Shown: one piece after another, positions 44,154 to 52,988 of the stretch
Layout: each line of letters begins with the position of its first letter
Position numbering within the stretch: position 1 is the first letter of the stretch
Source: Pseudomonadota bacterium
GTDB taxonomy: Bacteria; Pseudomonadota; Alphaproteobacteria; Rhizobiales; Beijerinckiaceae
DNA length: 64,000 bases
Direction: 5' to 3'
NCBI GenBank assembly: GCA_020161575.1
Contig: JAIUNR010000006.1
Span: 124,001 to 188,000 of the forward strand
Made by a program: the position numbers and the translations under genes
The notes under the pieces: model-generated
Seen by the model: only the letters and a program-made list of their open reading frames with translations
Database searches by the model: none
What the model was told of the DNA's origin: nothing

Positions 44154-44900
44154 TCATGCCGGCGCGCGGAAATCCAGCACCTTGCGCTTTGGGAAATCGA
44201 AAATCCTGCCGGTTTCCTGCCAGGCGGGCGAGGCCATTTCGATGAGGAAGGGCGTGATCTCGGCCGGCTCCGGCAGGCTCGTCGGGTCTTCGCCCGGCGC
44301 GGCCTCCGCGCGCATGCGGGTGCGGGTGCGGCCCGGATTGACCAGCATCACCTTGACATTCGTGACGTTGCGGATCTCCTCGGCCCAGTCCCGGCACATC
44401 AGGTCCAGCGCGGCCTTGGAGGCGCCGTAAAGGCCCCAATAGGCGTAGGCGTTCGAGCCGGCAGAGGAGGAGAGAAAGATCGCGCGGCCCGCATCGGAAG
44501 CGCGCAGCAGCGGATCCATCGAGCGGATCAGCCGGTAATTGGCCGTGACATTCACCGCCATCACGCGCTCGAAGATCTTCGGCTCGATATGGTTCAGCGG
44601 GCCGATCGTGCCGAGCATCGCGCCATTGCCGACGAGGATGTCGAGCTTGCCCCAACGCTCGTGGATGGAGAGACCAAGCCGGTCGAGCGCGTCAAAATCC
44701 GTGAGGTCCAGCGGCACGAGGGTGGCCGTGCCGCCCAGCGCCTTGATCTCGTCGTCGAGTTCCTCAAGCCCGCCCTGGGTGCGCGCCAGCGCGATCACAT
44801 GCGCGCCGGCCTTGGCGAAGGCGAGGGCGGTGGCGCGCCCGATCCCGCGCGAAGCGCCGGTGACGAGGGCGATGCGCCCTTTGAGGGTCTGTTCGGTCAT
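44154..44900 (-). CDS. Short-chain dehydrogenase/reductase family oxidoreductase
   Basis: The protein has 248 residues. The Rossmann dinucleotide motif TGASRGIG is at about 14-21, and the catalytic Ser-Tyr-Lys set lies in FLSSSAGSNAYAYWG and LYGASKAA. The usual NNAG motif appears as VGNGAMLG, slightly atypical. The C-terminus ends in FDFPKRKVLDFRAPA. It lies 8 bases downstream of purF on the same strand, a frequent pairing in Hyphomicrobiales. The cofactor is probably NADP(H), because Arg follows the first glycine-rich segment. The substrate is unknown. Confidence 0.9.
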   Translation of the reverse strand: MTEQTLKGRIALVTGASRGIGRATALAFAKAGAHVIALARTQGGLEELDDEIKALGGTATLVPLDLTDFDALDRLGLSIHERWGKLDILVGNGAMLGTIGPLNHIEPKIFERVMAVNVTANYRLIRSMDPLLRASDAGRAIFLSSSAGSNAYAYWGLYGASKAALDLMCRDWAEEIRNVTNVKVMLVNPGRTRTRMRAEAAPGEDPTSLPEPAEITPFLIEMASPAWQETGRIFDFPKRKVLDFRAPA

Positions 44901-44908
44901 GATCGGTC

Positions 44909-46408
44909 TCAGCTGGCTTCCGCGAGCAGCGAAAGCTGCTTGGCGCTCTCGCCGAGGAGATCGGCGATCGGCGTGGGGTAATCGCCGGTGAAGTAATGGT
45001 CGGTGAATTGCGGCGCCGCCCCATTGCGCCCTTCCTCGCCGAGCGCGCGATAGAGCCCGTCGATCGAGATGAAGGCGAGGCTTTCCACGCCGAGATAGGC
45101 GCGCATTTCCTCAAGGTTCATGCGCGCGGCGAGCAATTTGTCCTGATCGGGCATGTCGATGCCGTAAAAATCGGGATGCTTGATCGGCGGGGAGGCGATG
45201 CGGAAATGCACCTCCTTGGCGCCGGCTTCGCGCATCATGCCCACGATCTTGCGCGAGGTCGTGCCGCGCACGATGGAATCGTCGACGAGAACGATCCGCT
45301 TGCCCTCGACCACGGCGCGGTTGGCGGAATGCTTCATGCGCACGCCGAGTTCGCGGATCGATTGCGTCGGCTGGATGAAGGTGCGGCCGACATAATGGTT
45401 GCGGATGATGCCGAGTTCATAGGGGATATTCGCGCCTTGCGAAAAGCCGAGCGCGGCGGGCACGCCGGAATCCGGCACGGGGATCACCACATCGGCCGCG
45501 ACCGGGCTTTCCTTGGCGAGGATGGCGCCGATATTCTTGCGCACCTCGTAGACATTCTTGCCGCCGACGATCGAATCCGGCCGCGAGAAATAGACATACT
45601 CGAAAATGCAGGGGCGTGCCTTGCGGATGGGGAAGGGGCGCAGGGATTCGATCTCGCCGGTCTCGTTGACGACGACGACCTCGCCCGGCTCGATCTCGCG
45701 CTCGAACCGCGCGCCGATAATGTCGAGCGCACAGGTTTCGGAGGTGAAGATCGGGTAGCCGTCGAGCCGGCCAAGAACCAGCGGGCGGATGCCCAGCGGA
45801 TCGCGCGCGCCGATCAGCTTCTTGTTCGTCATGCCGACGAAAGCATAGGCGCCCTCGATCTGCCCCAACGCATCAATGAAGCGATCGATGAAACGCTCGC
45901 GCTTCGATCGCGCGACAAGATGCAGGATGACTTCGCTGTCCGACGTCGCCTGATAAATCGCACCCTCGGAGATGAGCTTGCGGCGCAGGGTGAGCCCGTT
46001 GGTGAGGTTGCCGTTATGCGCCACGGCGAAGCCGCCACCGGCCAGTTCGGCGAAGAGCGGCTGGACATTGCGCAAAATGGTCTCGCCGGTTGTCGAATAG
46101 CGGGTATGGCCGATGGCGACATTGCCGGGAAGGCGGTCGATCACGCTACGCTTCGAGAAATTGTCGCCGACCAGACCGAGCCGGCGCTCGGAATGAAAGC
46201 GCGTGCCATCAAAAGAGACGATACCCGCCGCTTCCTGTCCGCGATGCTGGAGGGCATGGAGCCCCAGCGCGGTCAGCGCGGCGGCGTCGGGGTGGCCGAA
46301 AACGCCGAACACTCCGCATTCCTCGCGCGGATGATCCTCGTCCCGGAAATCCTCGTTCAGGAAATCCTCGTCATGGCCGTGTCCGTTCATCCCGCTCGCG
46401 TCCGCCAT
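44909..46408 (-). CDS. purF: Amidophosphoribosyltransferase
   Basis: The protein has 499 residues. It catalyses the first committed step of purine synthesis, making phosphoribosylamine from PRPP and glutamine. A propeptide (MADASGMNGHGHDEDFLNED and a few more) precedes the catalytic Cys in HPREECGVFGVF; cleavage exposes it as the N-terminal residue of the glutamine amidohydrolase (Ntn) domain. Conserved blocks are LHALQHRGQEAAGI, IGHTRYSTTG and the PRPP-binding loop RIVLVDDSIVRGTTSRKI. It sits between cvpA-like and SDR genes, the usual cvpA-purF order. The propeptide is rather long and acidic. Confidence 0.96.
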   Translation of the reverse strand: MADASGMNGHGHDEDFLNEDFRDEDHPREECGVFGVFGHPDAAALTALGLHALQHRGQEAAGIVSFDGTRFHSERRLGLVGDNFSKRSVIDRLPGNVAIGHTRYSTTGETILRNVQPLFAELAGGGFAVAHNGNLTNGLTLRRKLISEGAIYQATSDSEVILHLVARSKRERFIDRFIDALGQIEGAYAFVGMTNKKLIGARDPLGIRPLVLGRLDGYPIFTSETCALDIIGARFEREIEPGEVVVVNETGEIESLRPFPIRKARPCIFEYVYFSRPDSIVGGKNVYEVRKNIGAILAKESPVAADVVIPVPDSGVPAALGFSQGANIPYELGIIRNHYVGRTFIQPTQSIRELGVRMKHSANRAVVEGKRIVLVDDSIVRGTTSRKIVGMMREAGAKEVHFRIASPPIKHPDFYGIDMPDQDKLLAARMNLEEMRAYLGVESLAFISIDGLYRALGEEGRNGAAPQFTDHYFTGDYPTPIADLLGESAKQLSLLAEAS

Positions 46409-46443
46409 CTGCCGCCCTTTCCGATCGATCGAGTAGAGTCCGC

Positions 46444-47010
46444 TTATTGCTTCGGCGGCGGCGCGCCCGGCGTGCCGGCCTTCAACTCGTCAGTGATCTG
46501 CTTGATGGAGCCGATACGCTCATCAAGATTGTCCGGCAACATGCCCTTGAGCTTTTCGAAGCTCGAAACAAGGACCGGGCGCAGTTTCGCGTCGTTCACC
46601 CAATCCGGGAGCTGGCGGTCGTTCACCAGCAGGGAGAACAGGCCGAAACCGATGACGGCCAGCAGGAAACCGCGCGCCGCGCCGAACAGGAAGCCGAGCG
46701 TGCGATCCAGCGCGCCGACCCGGCTGTCGAGAATGAAATCCGAGAGCTTGGAGGTGATGATATAGGCCACAAGCAGGGTGGCGAGGAAAACGGCGCCGAG
46801 GGCGATGCCGTTCACCAGCATCGGCGGCTGCTTGACCACGTATTGCATCACGAGCGGCGCGGCCTTGGGCCAGCCGAAATAGGCGACGAGAGCCGCCACG
46901 GCCCAGGAGCCGATCGCGAGGACCTCGCGCGTGAAACCACGCACCATTGCCAGCAAGCCCGACAACAGCACGATGCCGATGACGACGAGATCAAGAATGG
47001 CAACAGGCAT
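46444..47010 (-). CDS. CvpA family membrane protein
   Basis: The protein has 188 residues from ATG 47010 (MPVAILDLVVIGIVLLSGLL). Four membrane segments are visible: LDLVVIGIVLLSGLLAMVRG, VLAIGSWAVAALVAYFG, GIALGAVFLATLLVAYII and GFLFGAARGFLLAVIGFGLF. DSRVGALDRTLGFLFGAARG is the CvpA signature. The family is associated with colicin V production and envelope homeostasis, and sits upstream of purF in many bacteria. The frame continues to 47082 without homology. The C-terminal tail is proline-rich and likely cytoplasmic or disordered. Confidence 0.9.
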   Translation of the reverse strand: MPVAILDLVVIGIVLLSGLLAMVRGFTREVLAIGSWAVAALVAYFGWPKAAPLVMQYVVKQPPMLVNGIALGAVFLATLLVAYIITSKLSDFILDSRVGALDRTLGFLFGAARGFLLAVIGFGLFSLLVNDRQLPDWVNDAKLRPVLVSSFEKLKGMLPDNLDERIGSIKQITDELKAGTPGAPPPKQ

Positions 47011-47179
47011 GAGGTTCCTCGCTTTGAGACGGCTGCGCGCGTCTTTTCGATAAAAGAAGGCGAAGCCGGCATATATCGGCATAAGCGCCCGCCGTCACCC
47101 CGGATCGCGGAAAACCCTGCGGATTTTCCGATACGATGTGCGCGGGCACACAATTCTGCATTCTCCAGCGGGCTCGATT

Positions 47180-48583
47180 TCAGCCGCGCGACCGCTGGCG
47201 GGGTGTACCACCGGCAATCTCCGCCACGAGATCGGCGATGCGGTTCATGTTCCTTGTCTTCAGGCCCGCCTGTTTTGCGGATTCGGCCGAGCCCTCGGGC
47301 AGCAGCGCCTCGCTAAAGCCGAGCTTTGCGGCTTCCTTGAGGCGCGGCGCCGATTGCGGCACCGGGCGGATAAGGCCGGAAAGACTGATCTCGCCGAAAA
47401 GTACGGCCTGGGGCGGAAGCGGAATATCGGCAAGCGAGGAGACGAGCGCCGCCGCCACTGCGAGATCAGCCGCCGGTTCCATAATGCGGAAGCCGCCGGC
47501 GACATTCATGTAGACATCATGCTGGCCGAGACGCACGCCGCCGCGCGCTTCGAGCACGGCCAGCACCATGGCGAGACGGTTGGTATCCCAGCCGACGACG
47601 GCGCGGCGAGGGGTGCCGAGCGCGGTCGGCGTCACCAGAGCCTGGATTTCCACCAGCATAGGGCGCGTGCCTTCCATGCCGGCGAAGACGGCGGTGCCGG
47701 AAACCGAGGCATCGCGCGCGCCGAGGAAGAGGGCGGAGGGATTGGGCACTTCCACAAGCCCCTGTCCGCCCATCTCGAACACGCCGATCTCGTCCGTCGC
47801 GCCGAAGCGGTTCTTCACCGCGCGCAGGATGCGGAAATGATGCGCGGCATCGCCCTCGAAGCTCATCACGGCGTCGACCATGTGCTCGACTACGCGCGGG
47901 CCGGCGATCTGCCCGTCCTTGGTGACATGGCCGACCAGGATGATCGCCGCGCCGCTCGCCTTGGCGAAACGGATCAGCCCCTGCGCCGCCGCGCGGACCT
48001 GGGTCACCGTTCCCGGCGCGGCTTCCACCGCGTCGGTCCACATGGTCTGGATTGAATCGATGATCACGAGCCGCGGCGGCGTGCCGGCGGCAAGCGTGGT
48101 GAGGATATCCTCGACATGGGTTTCCGCCGCGAGTTCCACAGGCGCGTCGCCAAGGCCCAGCCGTTGCGCGCGCAGGCGCACCTGCCCGGCGCTTTCCTCG
48201 CCCGAGATATAGACCGAGCGCGCACCCGCCCGGCCGATGGCGGCGGCGGCCTGGATCAGCAGCGTCGATTTGCCGATCCCCGGTTCGCCGCCCAGCAGGA
48301 TCACGGAGCCCTTGACGAACCCGCCGCCGGTCACCCGATCGAGTTCCGCGATGCCCGCAGGCAGGCGGGGTGCGTCCATCGGGGTGCCGGAAAGCCCCTC
48401 CAGCGCGATCACGCGGCCTTTCTTCAGCCGTGCCCCGCCTGAGGCGACCGGCGCGGCATGGACCTCGCCGGTCGCTTCCTCGGCGATGGAATTCCACTCG
48501 CCGCAGGCTTCGCATTTGCCCTGCCAGCGCTGATACACCGCGCCGCAGGCCTGACAGATGAAGGAGGTTGTCCGCTTGGCCAA
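47180..48583 (-). CDS. radA: DNA repair protein RadA (Sms)
   Basis: The protein has 467 residues if it starts at TTG 48583 (LAKRTTSFICQACGAVYQRW, read as MAKR). An ATG at 48619 would add 12 residues. The N-terminal C4 zinc finger is CQACG...CEACG at about 11-33. The RecA-like ATPase has Walker A GEPGIGKSTLL and the RadA-specific KNRFG motif. A Lon-type C-terminal domain follows (VGWDTNRLAMVLAVLEARGG, VNVAGG-like YMNVAGGFRI). RadA is a hexameric helicase that promotes branch migration during recombination. It acts alone here, with an intergenic region of over 160 bases on each side. Confidence 0.95.
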   Translation of the reverse strand: MAKRTTSFICQACGAVYQRWQGKCEACGEWNSIAEEATGEVHAAPVASGGARLKKGRVIALEGLSGTPMDAPRLPAGIAELDRVTGGGFVKGSVILLGGEPGIGKSTLLIQAAAAIGRAGARSVYISGEESAGQVRLRAQRLGLGDAPVELAAETHVEDILTTLAAGTPPRLVIIDSIQTMWTDAVEAAPGTVTQVRAAAQGLIRFAKASGAAIILVGHVTKDGQIAGPRVVEHMVDAVMSFEGDAAHHFRILRAVKNRFGATDEIGVFEMGGQGLVEVPNPSALFLGARDASVSGTAVFAGMEGTRPMLVEIQALVTPTALGTPRRAVVGWDTNRLAMVLAVLEARGGVRLGQHDVYMNVAGGFRIMEPAADLAVAAALVSSLADIPLPPQAVLFGEISLSGLIRPVPQSAPRLKEAAKLGFSEALLPEGSAESAKQAGLKTRNMNRIADLVAEIAGGTPRQRSRG

Positions 48584-48636
48584 GGTGACGTTCCGTTTTC
48601 GCGCCGCGGGTGAATCCACATCCGAAGGAAAGGGCG

Positions 48637-48661
48637 CAAGTGATTCCTATTCAAGTGATTC
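48637..48661. repeat. Direct repeat CAAGTGATTC upstream of radA
   Basis: Two exact copies, 48637-48646 and 48652-48661, are spaced 15 bases apart, about one and a half helical turns, in the region between radA and the small gene at 48755. The region is AT-richer than its surroundings and must hold promoters for one or both directions. A regulator-binding site is possible but not established. Confidence 0.35.
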
Positions 48662-48754
48662 GCATCTTAGCGATTATTTCCACACGGATGAGAGGAAGTC
48701 TCGGCAAGGATCGCGCTTCCGCAGCTACGCTGTGACGCAAAAGGGAGAAGCCCG

Positions 48755-48928
48755 ATGTCCGGCATCGCCGATATGCCCGCGCTGAGCGCAGGGATGATGG
48801 TTTCCATCGCCGCATTCAAAGCCGCTAGCCAGATGGCCCAGCAAAGCGTGGCTTTGCTCTCCGCTGCCTCTGGTGCGGATAGTCGGGCGCCCCTGCCTTA
48901 CTCCAGCATGCTCGACAAGCTCGCCTGA
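48755..48928 (+). CDS. Small protein (57 residues), first of three tandem tiny genes
   Basis: It starts MSGIADMPALSAGMMVSIAA after a good AAGGGAG ribosome binding site, and ends SSMLDKLA. It is one Ala/Met/Ser-rich helix (ASQMAQQSVALLSAASGAD) followed by a short tail. The pattern is reminiscent of YjfB-type putative motility proteins, which are about 60 residues with a similar helix and a proline-containing tail, but the match is weak and I would not assign it. A short hairpin follows the stop. Confidence 0.55.
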   Translation: MSGIADMPALSAGMMVSIAAFKAASQMAQQSVALLSAASGADSRAPLPYSSMLDKLA

Positions 48929-48934
48929 GCTTCG

Positions 48935-48953
48935 CGCCTTTCGTGAAAAGGCG
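48935..48953 (+). terminator. Weak hairpin after the first small gene
   Basis: CGCCTTT and AAAGGCG (48935-48941 and 48947-48953) form a 7-base stem with a 5-base loop, but no T run follows, so it may be an attenuating or stabilising hairpin rather than a full terminator. Confidence 0.35.
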
Positions 48954-48993
48954 AGGCATCCTCCTAACGGAGAGGAAAGACCTTCAATCCACA

Positions 48994-49266
48994 ATGCAAC
49001 CATTGGTTGCTGTTTGGAGGTCGTCCCATGAGTATGGATGTCGCCGCATCTTCCCGCGAGGCCATCAAATCGAATGAGCTTCTCGCGGCCAGCCTGCGTA
49101 CGGAGCAGGAAAACACGGCAAAAATGATCGAGGCGATCCAGATCAGCGCGGAGGCGCCGAAAGGGCGGGCGGAACTGAACTATGTCCGCTCGGTCGACAA
49201 GCTGGTGTAAAAGGGGCGTGCTCAGCTTTTCTTAACCGACAAAGCGCAGCATGCACCTACTGGTTG
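48994..49266 (+). promoter_or_regulatory. Shared 16-base element upstream of the second and third small genes
   Basis: ATGCAACCATTGGTTG (48994-49009) and ATGCACCTACTGGTTG (49251-49266) match at 13 of 16 positions and end 18 and 22 bases before their respective ATGs. The first copy contains an imperfect palindrome, CAACC-ATT-GGTTG. The two genes differ in coding sequence, so the shared leader suggests common regulation, at the DNA level or in the mRNA leader. The interval given spans both copies. Confidence 0.4.
49028..49210 (+). CDS. Small protein (60 residues), second of three tandem tiny genes
   Basis: It starts MSMDVAASSREAIKSNELLA after GGAGG at a normal distance, and is predicted to be mostly helical (TEQENTAKMIEAIQISAEAP). 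No family is recognised. A 16-base sequence, ATGCAACCATTGGTTG at 48994-49009, lies just upstream; a 13/16 match occurs at the same place before the third gene. This suggests shared control and makes both genes more credible. Confidence 0.5.
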   Translation: MSMDVAASSREAIKSNELLAASLRTEQENTAKMIEAIQISAEAPKGRAELNYVRSVDKLV

Positions 49267-49288
49267 AGTTAAGTGGGGAGGCCGCGTT

Positions 49289-49477
49289 ATGGCCAGCATC
49301 ACGACAAATCCGGCCGCGATGAACCTGCGCAAAAAGATTGTGCTGCAATTTCAATCGCGCCAGATCGCCGCGACGACCGGCGCGCTGGTGGGCGTGCTGG
49401 AGGCGAGCAAGGCGGCGACGGAAGTGAAGAAGCCGTCGCCCGGCTCCATCATGCAAATCCTCAACATGACGGTGTGA
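49289..49477 (+). CDS. Small protein (62 residues), third of three tandem tiny genes
   Basis: It starts MASITTNPAAMNLRKKIVLQ after GGGGAGG. A basic, helical sequence (FQSRQIAATTGALVGVLEAS) is followed by a Lys/Pro-containing tail and IMQILNMTV. No family is recognised. The upstream sequence ATGCACCTACTGGTTG at 49251-49266 resembles that before the second gene. Small basic proteins could bind nucleic acids or membranes; nothing more can be said. Confidence 0.5.
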   Translation: MASITTNPAAMNLRKKIVLQFQSRQIAATTGALVGVLEASKAATEVKKPSPGSIMQILNMTV

Positions 49478-49610
49478 GGGTGCTGCCCGCAGGGCGAATT
49501 CAACCTGCCAGGCTCCAAGTGGACCGACAAGTGCACCGAACTGATTGGATCGGAACCCGCTCCGGTATCCGCTTGCGCGACCGCCTTCCCGCCTGTCGAC
49601 AGCCGGGGAT

Positions 49611-50720
49611 CTAGCCGATCGCAATGCGCCGGTAACGCCTGCCGAGGCTTGTGAGGATCTCATAGCCGATCGTATCGCCCCTCGCGCCGACGCGCTCGAT
49701 GGTCAGTTCCTCATCGATCAGCGTGACAAGATCGCCGGGCATCGCCGCGTCCTCGGGCAGATCAGTGATGTCGATCGTGATGAGATCCATCGAGACATTG
49801 CCGGCAAACGGACATTCGCGCCCGGCCACGCGCGCGATACCGCCGGGATGGCCGGAGCGGTTGCCGAGATTGCGCGGCAGGCCGTCGGCATACCCGCAGG
49901 AGATCGTGGCGATCCGGCTGTCGCGCGGCGCGACGAAATTGCCATTATAGCCGACGGCCTCGCCAGCGGGTACGTGGTTGATTTGCACGATCGGCGCCTC
50001 GAGACGGATCACGGGGCGCATCGGATTGAGCTTGTCCGGCGTCGGGTTGCCGCCATAAAGCGCATAACCGGGGCGGGTGAGGGCGTAGGGCTCCGCGCCA
50101 TCGATGAAATGCGCCGAAGAATTCCAAAGACTTAGGGATGTTTCCCGATTCAACCCGTCAGGCGCTTGAATCACTTCCGCAAGTTCGGCGAAAGCCGCGA
50201 TCTGCGCGCGCGTATCGGCCGCCTCGGGATATTCCGAGGAGGCGAAGTGGCTCATCACCAGCCCGATCCCCAGATCGGCGAGCCGATGGTCGCGGATCAG
50301 CGCGAGGGCTTCCTGCCGGCGCATCCCCAGCCGGTTCATGCCGGTATCGACATGCAAGGCCGCCCTCTCGCCCGCCTGACCTTTCCACAAGCCGATCTCG
50401 CGCGCGGAGCCGAGTACCGGGCGAAGGCGGTGATGGCGGTAATCCGCGAGGCTAGCTTCCGCGAGGCCGTTCAGCACATAGATCGCGGCTTGGGGCGCGA
50501 CCGCGCGAACGCGAAGCCCTTCCGACAGATGCGCGACGAAAAAGGACCGGCAACCGGCTTCGAGCAGCGCCGGCACGACAGTCTCGATTCCAAGACCATA
50601 AGCATCCGCCTTCACTGCGGCGCCGGTCTGCGCGCCGCCGCCGCGTTTCGCGAGCAGGCGCCAGTTCGCGCGCAAGGCTTCAAGATCGATGGTCAGAATG
50701 GCGGCATGCTCGCCCATCAT
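49611..50720 (-). CDS. alr: Alanine racemase
   Basis: The protein has 369 residues from ATG 50720, which overlaps the dnaB stop (ATGATG; ATG 50717 is an alternative). The PLP-binding Lys is in AAVKADAYGLG near residue 40. The PLP barrel continues with LHVDTGMNRLGMRRQEALAL, LWNSSAHFIDG and RPGYALYGGNPTPDKLNPMR. The second catalytic Tyr block is ISCGYADGLPRNLG. It supplies D-alanine for peptidoglycan. Overlap with dnaB implies cotranscription with the replicative helicase gene, a common arrangement in alphaproteobacteria. Confidence 0.95.
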   Translation of the reverse strand: MMGEHAAILTIDLEALRANWRLLAKRGGGAQTGAAVKADAYGLGIETVVPALLEAGCRSFFVAHLSEGLRVRAVAPQAAIYVLNGLAEASLADYRHHRLRPVLGSAREIGLWKGQAGERAALHVDTGMNRLGMRRQEALALIRDHRLADLGIGLVMSHFASSEYPEAADTRAQIAAFAELAEVIQAPDGLNRETSLSLWNSSAHFIDGAEPYALTRPGYALYGGNPTPDKLNPMRPVIRLEAPIVQINHVPAGEAVGYNGNFVAPRDSRIATISCGYADGLPRNLGNRSGHPGGIARVAGRECPFAGNVSMDLITIDITDLPEDAAMPGDLVTLIDEELTIERVGARGDTIGYEILTSLGRRYRRIAIG

Positions 50721-52198
50721 TCCAGCCTTTCGGGCAGATAATCCTCCTTGGCGAGGTTCGAGAAGCGGGTGACATTCGCCTCGAACTGGAGCTGGACCGA
50801 TCCGGTGGGGCCGTGACGCTGCTTGCCGATGATGACCTCGGCCTTGCCATGCACGCGGTCCATCTCCGCCTGCCATTTGAGATGTTCCTCGGTGCCCGGT
50901 TTCGGCTCCTTGTTCTGGAGGTAATATTCCTCGCGATAAACGAAGAGAACCACGTCCGCGTCCTGCTCGATCGAGCCGGATTCGCGCAGGTCCGAGAGTT
51001 GCGGGCGCTTGTCGTCGCGCGTCTCGACCTGACGCGAGAGCTGCGAGAGCGCCACGATCGGCACGGCGAGTTCCTTCGCAAGCGCCTTCAGCCCGGTTGT
51101 GATCTCGGTCAGTTCCTGCACACGGTTATCGCCCTTCTTGGATGAACCCGAGAGAAGCTGGAGATAATCGACGACCAGCAGGTCGAGCCCGTGCTGGCGC
51201 TTGAGCCGCCGCGCGCGCGCCGCGAGCTGTGCGATCGAGATGCCGCCGGATTGATCGATGTGGAAGGGGATGGACTGCATTACCGCCACCGCCTCGTGCA
51301 GGCGGCCGAATTCCTCCTGGGTGATGTCGCCGCGGCGGATCTTGAAGGAGGGCACGCCTGATTGCTCGGCGATGATACGGGTCGCGAGCTGTTCGGCGCT
51401 CATTTCGAGGCTGAAGAAGCCGACAATGCCGCCATTGACCGTCACCATCGAGCCGTCGGGCTGGCGTTCGCCACGCCAGGCTTTCGCGATGTTATAGGCG
51501 ATATTGGTCGCGAGCGAGGTCTTGCCCATGGCCGGGCGCCCCGCGAGGATCACGAGGTCGGAACGCTGGAGGCCGCCGAGCTTCTGGTCGAAATCGTCGA
51601 GGCCCGTTGCCGTGCCCGAAAGCCCGCCATCACGCTTGTAGGCCTCGCTCGCCATGTGGATCGCGAGCTTCAGCGCCGAGGAGAAACTCTGGAAGCCGCC
51701 CTCGAAGCGTCCGCTTTCCGCAAGGCCGTAGAGCTTCTTCTCGGCATCCTCGATCTGGAGGCGTGGGCCTTCCTCCACGGGCGCGTCGAAGGCGCGATTG
51801 ACCATCTCCTCGCCGATGGTGATGAGGTTGCGCCTGAGCGCCAGCTCGTAGATCGTGCGGCCGTATTCGGCGGCGTTGATGATCGTCGTCGCGCTCTGGG
51901 CAAGGCGGACGAGGTAGAGCGGCACGGTCACGCCGCCAAGATCGAGATCGGGCAGGTAGGTTTTCAGCGTGATCGGGGTCGCGACCTTGCCGGCGCGCAA
52001 AAGCTTGGTGATCACCTCGAAGATGCGCCCGTGCAAAGCCTCGAAGAAGTGCTGGGGCTGAAGGAAATCCGACACCCGGTCATAGGCCTCGTTATTGACG
52101 AGGATCGCGCCCAGCAGGGCCTGTTCCGCTTCGAGATTGTGCGGAGCGAGGCGGAGCGTTTCGGCTTGCGGTGTTTCGATTCGGGCGAGGTTGGACAT
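50717..52198 (-). CDS. dnaB: Replicative DNA helicase DnaB
   Basis: The protein has 493 residues. The N-terminal primase-interaction domain (LRLAPHNLEAEQALLGAILV, FEALHGRIFEVITKLLRAGK) is followed by the RecA-like hexameric helicase domain: Walker A LAGRPAMGKTSLATNIAYN, FFSLEMSAEQLATRIIAEQS, the Walker B region LDLLVVDYLQLLSG and LSQLSRQVETRDDKRP. No intein is present, although DnaB often carries one. It is the only dnaB in the window. It lies downstream of rplI, separated by a terminator at 52267-52287, and overlaps alr at its 3' end. Confidence 0.97.
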   Translation of the reverse strand: MSNLARIETPQAETLRLAPHNLEAEQALLGAILVNNEAYDRVSDFLQPQHFFEALHGRIFEVITKLLRAGKVATPITLKTYLPDLDLGGVTVPLYLVRLAQSATTIINAAEYGRTIYELALRRNLITIGEEMVNRAFDAPVEEGPRLQIEDAEKKLYGLAESGRFEGGFQSFSSALKLAIHMASEAYKRDGGLSGTATGLDDFDQKLGGLQRSDLVILAGRPAMGKTSLATNIAYNIAKAWRGERQPDGSMVTVNGGIVGFFSLEMSAEQLATRIIAEQSGVPSFKIRRGDITQEEFGRLHEAVAVMQSIPFHIDQSGGISIAQLAARARRLKRQHGLDLLVVDYLQLLSGSSKKGDNRVQELTEITTGLKALAKELAVPIVALSQLSRQVETRDDKRPQLSDLRESGSIEQDADVVLFVYREEYYLQNKEPKPGTEEHLKWQAEMDRVHGKAEVIIGKQRHGPTGSVQLQFEANVTRFSNLAKEDYLPERLE

Positions 52199-52260
52199 CG
52201 GGCTGACGATCTAGAATCAGAAGGCGGTGATTTAGTGATATCGCGCCGAATGGCGGCGAT

Positions 52261-52287
52261 AAAAAAGCCCCCCGAAATCCGGGGGGC
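52261..52287 (-). terminator. Rho-independent terminator after rplI
   Basis: Read leftward, GCCCCCC and GGGGGGC (arms 52267-52273 and 52281-52287) form a perfect 7-base GC stem with a 7-base loop, followed by six T (the AAAAAA at 52261-52266 on the plus strand). It lies about 90 bases after the rplI stop and before dnaB, ending the rpsF-rpsR-DUF2232-rplI operon, so dnaB probably has its own promoter between 52199 and 52260. Confidence 0.9.
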
Positions 52288-52376
52288 CAATTCTCTGCGT
52301 TACCCACAGCTTCCCACAAGGGAAATTCGGGGCCTCGCTTTCGCGCTTGACCGCGGACGGTCGAGCGCGCAGCGCC

Positions 52377-52943
52377 TCACATCTCGGCCATCGGGCCGGC
52401 TTCGGCGAGCGCGGCGCCGATTTCGAGGCCGAGATCATCGAGATTGTCGGCCTCGCGCTCGAGCACGTTCTCGCCGCGCGCCTGACGCTCGGCCTCTTCG
52501 AGCGAGCGGGCGACGTTGATCGTCACCTTCGCCGCGACTTCCGGGTGAAGGACAACGGAAACCTGATGCATGCCAAGCGTCTTGATCGGCGCGTTGAGCG
52601 TGATCTGGCCGCGCGCCACCGTAAATCCACCCTGCGTCAGGATCTCGGCGAGATCGCGCGCGGAGACGGAGCCGTAGAGGACGCCCGATTCGCCGGCCTG
52701 GCGGATCAGCGCGAAGGTTTGTCCGTCGAGCTTGGCGGCGACGGCATCGGCGTCCTTGCGGCGCTCGAGGTTCTGCGCCTCAAGCTGCGCGCGCTGGGCG
52801 GCGAACTTGCCCTTGTTGGCTTCGGTAGCGCGCAGCGCCTTGCCGCGCGGCAGCAGGAAATTACGCGCATAACCGTCCTTCACGCGGACGACCTCGCCCA
52901 TCTGGCCGAGTTTGGCGACACGTTCCAAGAGGATCACTTCCAT
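52377..52943 (-). CDS. rplI: 50S ribosomal protein L9 (bL9)
   Basis: The protein has 188 residues. The N-terminal RNA-binding domain has the L9 signature ([40 protein letters not shown]), then a long connecting helix ([20 protein letters not shown]) and the C-terminal domain ([19 protein letters not shown]). The tail after about residue 150 is an acidic extension typical of alphaproteobacteria. It follows the DUF2232 gene by 45 bases and ends the ribosomal protein operon. Confidence 0.96.
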   Translation of the reverse strand: MEVILLERVAKLGQMGEVVRVKDGYARNFLLPRGKALRATEANKGKFAAQRAQLEAQNLERRKDADAVAAKLDGQTFALIRQAGESGVLYGSVSARDLAEILTQGGFTVARGQITLNAPIKTLGMHQVSVVLHPEVAAKVTINVARSLEEAERQARGENVLEREADNLDDLGLEIGAALAEAGPMAEM

Positions 52944-52988
52944 TGTCTTTCTCCTTTGACTGATGATCGGTTTGGATGAGATGGCGGC

